Shown: positions 46,801 through 56,900 of the stretch, one piece after another
How the letters are laid out: each line of letters begins with the position of its first letter
Numbering within the stretch: the stretch's first letter is position 1
Source: Anthonomus grandis grandis
Taxonomy: Eukaryota; Arthropoda; Insecta; Coleoptera; Curculionidae
DNA length: 64,000 bases
Reading direction: 5' to 3'
NCBI RefSeq assembly: GCF_022605725.1
Contig: NC_065564.1
Coordinates: forward strand, 310,001-374,000
Notes under the pieces: model-generated
The model's database searches: none
Seen by the model: the letters and a program-made list of their open reading frames with translations, nothing else
What the model was told of the DNA's origin: nothing
Translations under genes and position numbers: made by a program

Positions 46801-49800
46801 CATTTTTGGGCTCAAAAACGGGGTCAAAAAGTGACAATTTTCGAATTTTCAAAGTGCTCTCATTCCCTTATTTCTGATCGAATCCTGTTATAACCCGGTG
46901 TTTTCGTAATCTAGGTGATGTAAACATGTCGATGGTATAGTTAGTTCGAATTCGAAAAAATTCAATTTTTGGTGAAAAATTCGATACGGGGGGGTATACC
47001 CGAAAAATGAAAAATCCCAAACTTTGGAGGTCGATATCTCGGCTTCTATGGGCACTATCTGGAAAATTCCAACGGTTTTCTCTTAGTTTGGTTATTCTGA
47101 ATCCAACGAGACCATCCACAAAGTCGTAGGTCTCATATTTGCTGAGATCTCGCATTTTTTATGCCCATTTTTGGGCTCAAAAACGGGGTCAAAAAGTGAC
47201 AATTTCCGAATTTTCAAAGTGCTCTCATTCCCTTATTTCTGATCGAATCCTGTTATAACCCGGTGTTTTCGTAATCTAGGTGATGTAAACAAGTCGATGG
47301 TATAGTTAGTTCGAATTCGAAAAAATTCAATTTTTGGTGAAAAATTCGATACGGGGGGGTATACCCGAAAAATGAAAAATCCCAAACTTTGGAGGTCGAT
47401 ATCTCGGCTTCTATGGGCACTATCTGGAAAATTCCAACGGTTTTCTCTTAGTTTTGAAATTCTGAATCCAACGAGACCATCCACAAGGTCGTAGGTCTCA
47501 TATTAGCTGAGAACTCGCATTTTTGAGGCCCATTTTTGGGCTCAAAAACGGGGTCAGAAAGTGACAATTTTCGAATTTTCAAAGTGCTCTCATTCCCTTA
47601 TTTCTGATCGAATCCTGTTATAACCCGGTGTTTTCGTAATCTAGGTGATGTAAACAAGTCGATGGTATAGTTAGTTCGAATTCGAAAAAATTCAATTTTT
47701 GGTGAAAAATTCGATACGGGGGGGTATACCCTAAAAATGAAAAATCCCAAACTTTGGAGGTCGATATCTCGGCTTCTATGGGCACTATCTGGAAAATTCC
47801 AACGGTTTTCTCTTAGTTTTGAAATTCTGAATCCAACGAGACCATCCACAAGGTCGTAGGTCTCATATTAGCTGAGAACTCGCATTTTTGAGGCCCATTT
47901 TTGGGCTCAAAAACGGGGTCAGAAAGTGACAATTTTCGAATTTTCAAAGTGCTCTCATTCCCTTATTTCTGATCGAATCCTGTTATAACCCGGTGTTTTC
48001 GTAATCTAGGTGATGTAAACAAGTCGATGGTATAGTTAGTTCGAATTCGAAAAAATTCAATTTTTGGTGAAAAATTCGATACGGGGGGGTATACCCGAAA
48101 AATGAAAAATCCCAAACTTTGGAGGTCGATATCTCGGCTTCTATGGGCACTATCTGGAAAATTCCAACGGTTTTCTCTTAGTTTTGAAATTCTGAATCCA
48201 ACGAGACCATCCACAAGGTCGTAGGTCTCATATTAGCTGAGAACTCGCATTTTTGAGGCCCATTTTTGGGCTCAAAAACGGGGTCAGAAAGTGACAATTT
48301 TCGAATTTTCAAAGTGCTCTCATTCCCTTATTTCTGATCGAATCCTGTTATAACCCGGTGTTTTCGTAATCTAGGTGATGTAAACAAGTCGATGGTATAG
48401 TTAGTTCGAATTCGAAAAAATTCAATTTTTGGTGAAAAATTCGATACGGGGGGGTATACCCTAAAAATGAAAAATACCAAACTTTGGAGGTCGATATCTC
48501 GGCTTCTATGGGCACTATCTGGAAAATTCCAACGGTTTTCTCTTAGTTTCGTCTTTCCGAATCCAACGAGACCATCCACAAGGTCGTAGGTCTCATATTA
48601 GCTGAGATCTCGCATTTTTGAGGCCCATTTTTGGGCTCAAAAACGGGGTCAGAAAGTGACAATTTTCGAATTTTCAAAGTGCTCTCATTCCCTTATTTCT
48701 GATCGAATCCTGTTATAACCCGGTGTTTTCGTAATCTAGGTGATGTAAACAAGTCGATGGTATAGTTAGTTCGAATTCGAAAAAATTCAATTTTTGGTGA
48801 AAAATTCGATACGGGGGGGTATACCCGAAAAATGAAAAATCCCAAACTTTGGAGGTCGATATCTCGGCTTCTATGGGCACTATCTGGAAAATTCCAACGG
48901 TTTTCTCTTAGTTTTGAAATTCTGAATCCAACGAGACCATCCACAAGGTCGTAGGTCTCATATTAGCTGAGATCTCGCATTTTTGAGGCCCATTTTTGGG
49001 CTCAAAAACGGGGTCAGAAAGTGACAATTTTCGAATTTTCAAAGTGCTCTCATTCCCTTATTTCTGATCGAATCCTGTTATAACCCGGTGTTTTCGTAAT
49101 CTAGGTGATGTAAACAAGTCGATGGTATAGTTAGTTCGAATTCGAAAAAATTCAATTTTTGGTGAAAAATTCGATACGGGGGGGTATACCCGAAAAATGA
49201 AAAATCCCAAACTTTGGAGGTCGATATCTCGGCTTCTATGGGCACTATCTGGAAAATTCCAACGGTTTTCTCTTAGTTTTGTTATTCTGAATCCAACGAG
49301 ACCATCCACAAGGTCGTAGGTCTCATATTAGCTGAGATCTCGCATTTTTGAGGCCCATTTTTGGGCTCAAAAACGGGGTCAGAAAGTGACAATTTCCGAA
49401 TTTTCAAAGTGCTCTCATTCCCTTATTTCTGATCGAATCCTGTTATAACCCGGTGTTTTCGTAATCTAGGTGATGTAAACAAGTCGATGGTATAGTTAGT
49501 TCGAATTCGAAAAAATTCAATTTTTGGTGAAAAATTCGATACGGGGGGGTATACCCGAAAAATGAAAAATCCCAAACTTTGGAGGTCGATATCTCGGCTT
49601 CTATGGGCACTATCTGGAAAATTCCAACGGTTTTCTCTTAGTTTCGCCTTTCCGAATCCAACGAGACCATCCACCAGGTCGTAGGTCTCATATTAGCTGA
49701 GATCTCGCATTTTTGAGGCCCATTTTTGGGCTCAAAAACGGGGTCAGAAAGCGACAATTTTCGAATTTTCAAAGTGCTCTCATTCCCTTATTTCTGATCG

Positions 49801-51735
49801 AATCCTCTTATAACCCGGTGTTTTCGTAATCTAGGTGATGTAAACAAGTCGATGGTACAGTTAGTTCGAATTCGAAAAAATTCAATTTTTGGTGAAAAAT
49901 TCGATACGGGGGGGTATACCCGAAAAATGAAAAATCCCAAACTTTGGCGGTCGATATCTCGGCTTCTATGGGCACTATCTGGAAAATTCCAACGGTTTTC
50001 TCTTAGTTTCGGCCTTCTGAATCCAACGAGACTATCCACAAGGTCGTAGGTCTCATATTAGCTGAGATCTCGCATTTTTGAGGCCCATTTTTGGGCTCAA
50101 AAACGGGGTCAGAAAGTGACAATTTTCGAATTTTCAAAGTGCTCTCATTCCCTTATTTCTGATCGAATCCTGTTATAACCCGGTGTTTTCGTAATCTAGG
50201 TGATGTAAACAAGTCGATGGTACAGTTAGTTCGAATTCGAAAAAATTCAATTTTTGGTGAAAAATTCGATACGGGGGGGTATACCCGAAAAATGAAAAAT
50301 CCCAAACTTTGGAGGTCGATATCTCGGCTTCTATGGGCACTATCTGGAAAATTCCAACGGTTTTCTCTTAGTTTCGTCTTTCCGAATCCAACGAGACCAT
50401 CCACAAGGTCGTAGGTCTCATATTAGCTGAGATCTCGCATTTTTGAGGCCCATTTTTGGGCTCAAAAACGGGGTCAGAAAGTGACAATTTTCGAATTTTC
50501 AAAGTGCTCTCATTCCCTTATTTCTGATCGAATCCTGTTATAACCCCGTGTTTTCGTAATCTAGGTGATGTAAACAAGTCGATGGTACAGTTAGTTCGAA
50601 TTCGAAAAAATTCAATTTTTGGTGAAAAATTCGATACGGGGGGGTATACCCGAAAAATGAAAAATCCCAAACTTTGGAGGTCGATATCTCGGCTTCTATG
50701 GGCACTATCTGGAAAATTCCAACGGTTTTCTCTTAGTTTCGTCTTTCCGAATCCAACGAGACCATCCACAAGGTCGTAGGTCTCATATTAGCTGAGATCT
50801 CGCATATTTGAGGCCCATTTTTGGGCTCAAAAACGGGGTCAGAAAGTGACAATTTTCGAATTTTCAAAGTGCTCTCATTCCCTTATTTCTGATCGAATCC
50901 TGTTATAACCCGGTGTTTTCGTAATCTAGGTGATGTAAACAAGTCGATGGTACAGTTAGTTCGAATTCGAAAAAATTCAATTTTTGGTGAAAAATTCGAT
51001 ACGGGGGGGTATACCCGAAAAATGAAAAATCCCAAACTTTGGAGGTCGATATCTCGGCTTCTATGGGCACTATCTGGAAAATTCCAACGGTTTTCTCTTA
51101 GTTTCGTCTTTCCGAATCCAACGAGACCATCCACAAGGTCGTAGGTCTCATATTAGCTGAGATCTCGCATTTTTGAGGCCCATTTTTGGGCTCAAAAACG
51201 GGGTCAGAAAGTGACAATTTTCGAATTTTCAAAGTGCTCTCATTCCCTTATTTCTGATCGAATCCTGTTATAACCCGGTGTTTTCGTAATCTAGGTGATG
51301 TAAACAAGTCGATGGTATAGTTAGTTCGAATTCGAAAAAATTCAATTTTTGGTGAAAAATTCGATACGGGGGGGTATACCCGAAAAATGAAAAATCCCAA
51401 ACTTTGGAGGTCGATATCTCGGCTTCTATGGGCACTATCTGGAAAATTCCAACGGTTTTCTCTTAGTTTCGTCTTTCCGAATCCAACGAGACCATCCACA
51501 AGGTCGTAGGTCTCATATTAGCTGAGATCTCGCATTTTTGAGGCCCATTTTTGGGCTCAAAAACGGGGTCAGAAAGTGACAATTTTCGAATTTTCAAAGT
51601 GCTCTCATTCCCTTATTTCTGATCGAATCTCGTTATAACCCTGTATTTTCGTAATCTAGGTGACACGATGAAGACGTTGGTATAGTTCGAATTTGTTGTA
51701 AACCAGTGTTTTCGTGACGTAGGTGATGACTGGAA
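40808..51735. repeat. Satellite family H (365-bp unit)
   Basis: About 30 tandem units. GGTCGATATCTCGG first occurs at 40824 and then recurs every 365 bases. The CTTATTTCTGATCG landmark keeps exact 365-bp register from 41028 to 51613. Each unit carries the palindrome TTCGAATTCGAA, a run of seven G, and a short variable patch after CTCTTAGTTT. Units are otherwise nearly identical. The last unit decays into a partial copy near 51700. Each unit has an 83-codon minus-strand ORF, explained by DNA conservation alone. Confidence 0.97.
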
Positions 51736-52060
51736 TTATTCCATTATTGGAAGGTTTTATCCAGAACCGAAATCTGTCGTTTATAAAAAAATTAAATATC
51801 ATCTTCTCTTTAGAGCGATTTAGAAGCCGAACCCAGTCGAATGACGCAACCGACGTAATCTAACACACACACGTCGAGGTGAAAAAAGCCCAATTAAGAC
51901 AAAGAACAGAAAAAATTAAAGAGAATCTAGATCGAGAGACGCGTGCCATCAATCAACCTTATTCGCCATAAATTACGACGACCATTGCGGGAAGATCTAC
52001 GGGGGTTTCGTGGGTATGAAAGTGATTCTTCGCTCGCGCCCACCCACTACACCTTTACGG
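51736..52060 (+). promoter_or_regulatory. Upstream region of cuticle protein gene
   Basis: Unique sequence between the end of array H and the TATA box. No specific factor site can be named with confidence. Confidence 0.4.
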
Positions 52061-52068
52061 TATAAAAG
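52061..52068 (+). promoter_or_regulatory. TATA box of cuticle protein gene
   Basis: TATAAAAG, 30 bases before an Inr-like TCAG at 52091. This is the canonical insect core promoter spacing. Confidence 0.85.
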
Positions 52069-52090
52069 CTGCGGTGGTGAGCTACGGTAA

Positions 52091-52095
52091 TCAGA
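52091..52095 (+). promoter_or_regulatory. Initiator / probable transcription start
   Basis: TCAGA within AATCAGATC, 30 bases after the TATA box. It gives a 5' UTR of about 65 bases before the ATG at 52157. Confidence 0.7.
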
Positions 52096-52156
52096 TCATC
52101 CTGTACCATCATCTCTTACATATTCTTTTGGTGATCAACTGTTCGTGCAACCCATC

Positions 52157-52162
52157 ATGAAG
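52157..52162 (+). CDS. Cuticle protein exon 1 (Met-Lys)
   Basis: ATGAAG followed by the donor GTAGGA. It joins 52249 in phase 0 to make a complete signal peptide. Confidence 0.88.
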
Positions 52163-52876
52163 GTAGGAAAACGTATATTAATTTAATTAATAAGTTACTA
52201 CATCTTAAAACCCTTTAATTTTCTGACTCAAACTTTACCCATTTCCAGATCTCCGCAATTTTCTTGACGACCATCTCGCTCGCCCTAGCGGACCTGGGAC
52301 CTCCCTCTCAGTACCTCCCGCCCCAAAACCAATACCTGCCGCCTCAAAATCAATATCTGCCACCCCAGAACCAGTACTTGCCGCCCCAAAGACAATACTT
52401 GCCGCCCCAGAACCAATATCTTCCCCCTACTGTTGCCGCCCCCGCTCCCAAATACTTGCCGCCCTCGACGTCTTATGGGGTACCATCAGTGAGACCCACC
52501 AAGCAATACTTGCCGCCCAGCACCAGCTACGGAGCCTCCTACGACCCTAGCAGGGGTTACGAGGAACGTTCGGTAAGAAATCGCTTTTGAATGAACCGTT
52601 TTAGGTTATAATGGAGTGATCCCTTAGGAACCTGCCAATTACGAGTTCGAATATCAAGTGAAAGACGAGCAATCCGGCAACGATTTCGGGCATAAGGAGC
52701 AGAGGAAAGGGGACGTGGCCCAAGGGAAGTACTACGTACTTTTGCCCGACGGTAGACTGCAAACTGTCGAGTATACCGCCGATACCGAGGGGTACAAACC
52801 GAAGATCAGTTATCAGCAAGTGAGCGTCGGGGGGTACCAGTACCCCAGCGGCGGCGGATACCAGTACAGGAAGTGA
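52157..52876 (+). CDS. RR-2 cuticle protein, pro-resilin-like, with YLPP repeats
   Basis: Secreted structural protein of the chitinous cuticle, 192 residues. Exons are 52157-52162 (Met-Lys only), 52249-52572 and 52628-52876, phase 0 throughout. MKISAIFLTTISLALA is a signal peptide, with likely cleavage before DLG. Residues about 20-95 hold the repeat QYLPPQN (five tandem copies, then degenerate KYLPPSTSYG and QYLPPSTSYG). Residues 111-175 form a Rebers-Riddiford chitin-binding domain: YEFEYQVKDEQSGNDFGHKE, GKYYVLLPDGRLQTVEY and TADTEGYKP. The FGH and LLPDGR motifs resemble the RR-2 domain of resilin. The tail is Gly/Tyr-rich (GGYQYPSGGGYQYRK). A tiny first exon ending just after the start codon is common in insect cuticle genes. 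It lies between satellite H and the glycerol kinase gene. Confidence 0.95.
52249..52572 (+). CDS. Cuticle protein exon 2 (signal peptide and YLPP repeats)
   Basis: Acceptor TTTCCAG, donor TCG|GTAAGA. It has 108 codons carrying the rest of the signal peptide and all proline-rich repeats. Confidence 0.93.
52628..52876 (+). CDS. Cuticle protein exon 3 (RR-2 domain)
   Basis: Acceptor CCCTTAG; TGA stop at 52874-52876. The chitin-binding domain lies in its own exon. Confidence 0.95.
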   Translation, partial: EPANYEFEYQVKDEQSGNDFGHKEQRKGDVAQGKYYVLLPDGRLQTVEYTADTEGYKPKISYQQVSVGGYQYPSGGGYQYRK

Positions 52877-53045
52877 GGAAGTACCCCGGATAAAACAGCC
52901 GCCCCCCTGACCAAAAATGCTTATGTGCCTGATAGTTATAGCTTTAATGCCAGTATAATAAGGACGACGGACACGGATAATGATTTATTGTTTGTACAGT
53001 AACTGCCATATATAAGTTAGTTATATAGTGATTTATAGTTATATC

Positions 53046-53055
53046 AATAAATAAA
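53046..53055 (+). terminator. Polyadenylation signals of cuticle gene
   Basis: Overlapping AATAAA at 53046-53051 and 53050-53055, 170 bases after the stop. Confidence 0.75.
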
Positions 53056-53732
53056 TGAATATGCAATAATAATTTTTGTTTATCGTTTATTTAATACACT
53101 TACCTAACGCACTAACGCAGGAACGCACGCACTATAAACGTCTCACTCGCTTCGCACCCGCCAATTCTTTATTTTTGAGGTTAGGTTTGGGGGCAAGTCA
53201 CTCGCACTTTTTCGAGGTTAGGTTAATCTGTCATGTAGTTTGCAAGGGTCATTTCAACTCACTATGATTTATTCCTTCATTGCATAATAATTTTAATCAC
53301 CCTGAAATAAAAAATAGTCAAATTATTCAATTTGTTGCTCAAAACTTGTCACAAGACAAGTTCCCTCCATGACAGTCATATGCCATTTTGAGGTTAGCTT
53401 ATATCTAAGAACTGTCATTCGCAAATTTTTCGAGGTTATGTTTTTGTTTACATGTCACACGTCAAAATTTTTCAAATTTTTGAATAAATAATAAAAAAAT
53501 CAAATATATAATATGTTTTTTTTTAAGTCAAGGTCTCGAACTTAAAATATCACTTGGCTATGACGAATGACGAAAAAAACTTTATAATTAGCCGTACTGT
53601 ACAGGTGATAATGCTGCTCCTAGATAAGCGTTATTGGGGGGGGTCATAGTTTATCAGACACCAATTGGGTGTGTACTATTTTTATTTTTAATTAATTTGT
53701 TTATAATAATAATTAATAGTAGTGGTAGCGTA
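53056..53732 (+). promoter_or_regulatory. Upstream region of glycerol kinase-like gene
   Basis: Contains four copies or near-copies of GAGGTTAGGTT (near 53176, 53213, 53390 and 53440), mostly preceded by a T run. No TATA box. The start region has a run of seven or more G near 53636. Confidence 0.5.
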
Positions 53733-53973
53733 ATGTCGGAGAACGAGCAGCAGCAGCAGCAGAGACCCCTAGTGGGTGTAATCGATGCCAGCACTAGGAC
53801 CGTAAAATTCGGGGTCTTTGTTAGTCAGCACATAAAAGAACTGGCCGAACATGCCATAGATCTGGAGCCAATTACCCCTAAGGAGGGTTGGTCTGAGCAG
53901 GATCCTCTAAAGATCCTTGAGGCAGTAAAGATTTGCATGGAAAAGGTTGTCGCTGGTTTAGGACCTGTTAAAG
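53733..53973 (+). CDS. Gk: Glycerol kinase-like exon 1
   Basis: ATG, then five Gln (CAG run), then PLVGVIDASTRTVKFGVF, the first phosphate loop with changed residues. EGWSEQDP is the conserved helix motif. Donor AAAG|GTAAGA. Confidence 0.92.
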
Positions 53974-56900
53974 GTAAGAAACCCTCTCTCCGAGAAGCCC
54001 TATTTTTAAAAAACCTTCTTAGCAAATAACATTATAACCATCGGTATAACCAACCAGAGGGAGACCACTATAGTATGGGACAAAACCACTGGGAAACCTC
54101 TATATAATGCTCTTGGTAAGTAACTTTAAAAGTTCCTAGGCAGTAATTAACCTTATCAAGGATTCAGTGTGGAATGACATCAGAACAGACTCCACGGTAG
54201 ACATAATCCTGGCGAAAATCCCTGAAAACAACAAGAACCATTTCAAGCCAGTCTGTGGCCTCCCGATTTCCCCATATTTCAGCGCTTTTAAGCTAAAATG
54301 GCTGATGCACCATGTACCCGCAGTAAAAAAGGCCATAAAAGAGAAAAAGTGCCTTTTCGGTACCGTAGATACATGGTTACTATGGGTGAGAACCCTACTT
54401 ACAGTTCCAACAGTAAAAATTTTAATAATTCGGAGACATTTTAGAACTTGACCGGAGGGCCCAAGGGAGGGAAACATTTAACTGATGTAACCAATGCTTC
54501 TCGCACCTTTTTAATGAACATTGAGACCCTTTATTGGGACGCACAGTTGCTCAGCACCTTTAAAATACCCGTGAACATTTTACCGGAAATCAGGAGCAGT
54601 TCAGAGATTTACGGGGCTATTGGGGACATGTGGCCTTTGAAAGGGGTTACAATTTCTGGGGTAAGATCATAGTCTAACGTTTTTGAGCATAACTCGACAG
54701 CTACTTAGAATATTTAGATAATTCTTTTACGTGCATGTAGCGGGATTCCTGAGGATTAATTTGATATAAGAAACGTCCTGATACCGCACAAACTCTTTAA
54801 GCTACACAAGTTTTACCCAAACCATGTTAAATGATAAATTTTCACATCCACTTTCAAGTTCTTTTGAGGAGGACTCAAAAACCCTTTGAGGAATTTCAAG
54901 GAGTGTGGCACTCAAAGTTGAGGAATTCTTTTGCAAACATTTTGATATGCAAACGACTTTTGTGCCTCAAATAGTTTTTGAGTTACAAGCACTTTTGCAA
55001 TGCAAGGTCCAAGAACTGGTCAAATTTGGAAAATTGAGAAATTTCTCAAATCCCTCTTGGCTATTGACCCTGCTTGATAAAAATGCTTGTAACTCAAAAA
55101 GTATTTGAGGCACAAAAGTCGTTTGCATATCAAAATGTTTGCTAAAAAATTCCTCAACTTTGAGTGAAAACCCCCTTGAAATTCCTCAAAAGGTCTTTAA
55201 GTTCTCCTCAAAAGAAGTTGAGAAATTTTTCAAATCCCTCTTGATTATCGACCCCGGTTTACATAAATGCTTGTAACTCAAAAACTATTTGAGGCACAGA
55301 AGTCGTTTGCATATCAAAATGTTTGCGAAAGAATTCCTCAACTTTGAGTAAAACCCCCCTTGAAATTCCTCAAAGAGTTTTTGAGTTATCCTCAAAACAA
55401 GTTGAAAGTGGATGCGAAAATTTGCAATCAAACTTGGTTTGGGTAAAAGTCGTGTAACCGAAAGGATTTTCGTGCTATCAAGACGTTTCATACATCAAAT
55501 CCATCCTCAGGACTCCGCCTATCTAGATTTTTAAATATATTTTTTGGAGTGAACGTCAAAAAGCTCTTATTAGCGCCCTCTGTACAGATATTAGGGAACC
55601 AACAATCGGCCCTTCTGGGGCAGAGCTGTTTCAAGGAGGGGATGGCGAAAAACACATATCGTAGCGGCTGTTTTTTGCTATATAATACGGGAAATAACGT
55701 AAGAATCCTTCTGGAATATTCAAGGATAAATTAACCTTAAAAAATACAATTTTTAGAGGGTGCAATCGTCCCACGGTTTAGTAACGACTGTGGCCTACAA
55801 GTTGGGCGATCAGGCTCCGATTTACGCTTTGGAGGGTGAGAAAATCGGGTTTTCCACCCTGTAAATTTTTTTTTCAATGTTTTTAATAGGGAGCGTGGCC
55901 ATAGCGGGCGCAGCGATGAAATGGCTCCGGGACAACATGGGATTCATGAAGGATATTAGCAAGGAAACCGAATCGTTGGCCAAGGAGGTTTTTAGCACCG
56001 GAGACGTTTATTTTGTGCCCGCCTTTAAGGGTCTCTACGCTCCTTATTGGAGGAAAGATGCCAGGGGGTAAGAATTTGTTTTTTAGAGGGAATTTATGGA
56101 GGCAAACTTGGCGATTTTAGGGGTTTTGGGTCCTTTTTTTTTAGCCTGTTTTTTGGGCCACCATGTAGGTTTATGAAAAAAATTATAGGGAGTCAAAAGT
56201 TAGATTCAAATATTGACTACAACATATCAAAAGTACAACCCTGTACAGTGGTTCCAACTATTAATTTTAGACATTTTTGAAAAGTGGTTTTGCTTCAATT
56301 TTTCGCTGACAGAAGTTTTTGAAAGGTGTACCACTAAGTCTTGTAATTTCTGGATGTTTTGAGGTACAAAATCGGTAGTACCATCAACGTATAGGAAAAG
56401 GATAGAGCTATAAGTACGTGTAATTATTTTTTTTGTAACGCGTTTCGTTAAGCAGTAATTAGTTTTCAAAATAAAGTAATATTTTGATGTGGGAAAGAAT
56501 TGTTTAAGTAAAAAGTGTGTCAGTAGAAGTCCTGTAAGTTCTGGAGCTTTGGAGGTAAAAAATTGGTAGTACCATCAATGGATAGGAAAAGAATAGAGCT
56601 ATAAGCACATGTAACTCCAAGCCTTTAATACAAAATACAAAAACTACAGCCTTATACAGTGAGTCTAAATAAGAATTTTAGGGGTTTTTTAAAAAGCGAT
56701 TTTGGTTAATTTTTTTGCTGTTTTTTGACCCCATTTTCTGGGCCACTGTGTATGTTTATGAAAAAATCTATAGGGAAAGAAAAGTTAGCTCCAAGCCTCG
56801 ACTATAACATATAAAAAGTACAGCCCTGTACAGTGGTCCCAAATATTCATTTCAGAATTTTTTGAAAAGCGGTTTTGGTTCAATTTTTTGCCGTTTTTTG

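Noticed and set aside
41028..51499. 83-codon minus-strand ORF in nearly every 365-bp unit
   Set aside because: The frame is kept because the whole unit is nearly identical DNA; there is no start context, signal or domain. Only a dN/dS test over diverged units would reopen this.
53634..53732. Upstream extension of glycerol kinase with a hydrophobic segment
   Set aside because: There is no ATG in this stretch; the extension is AT-rich 5' UTR read in frame. The ATG at 53733 gives the normal family N-terminus.
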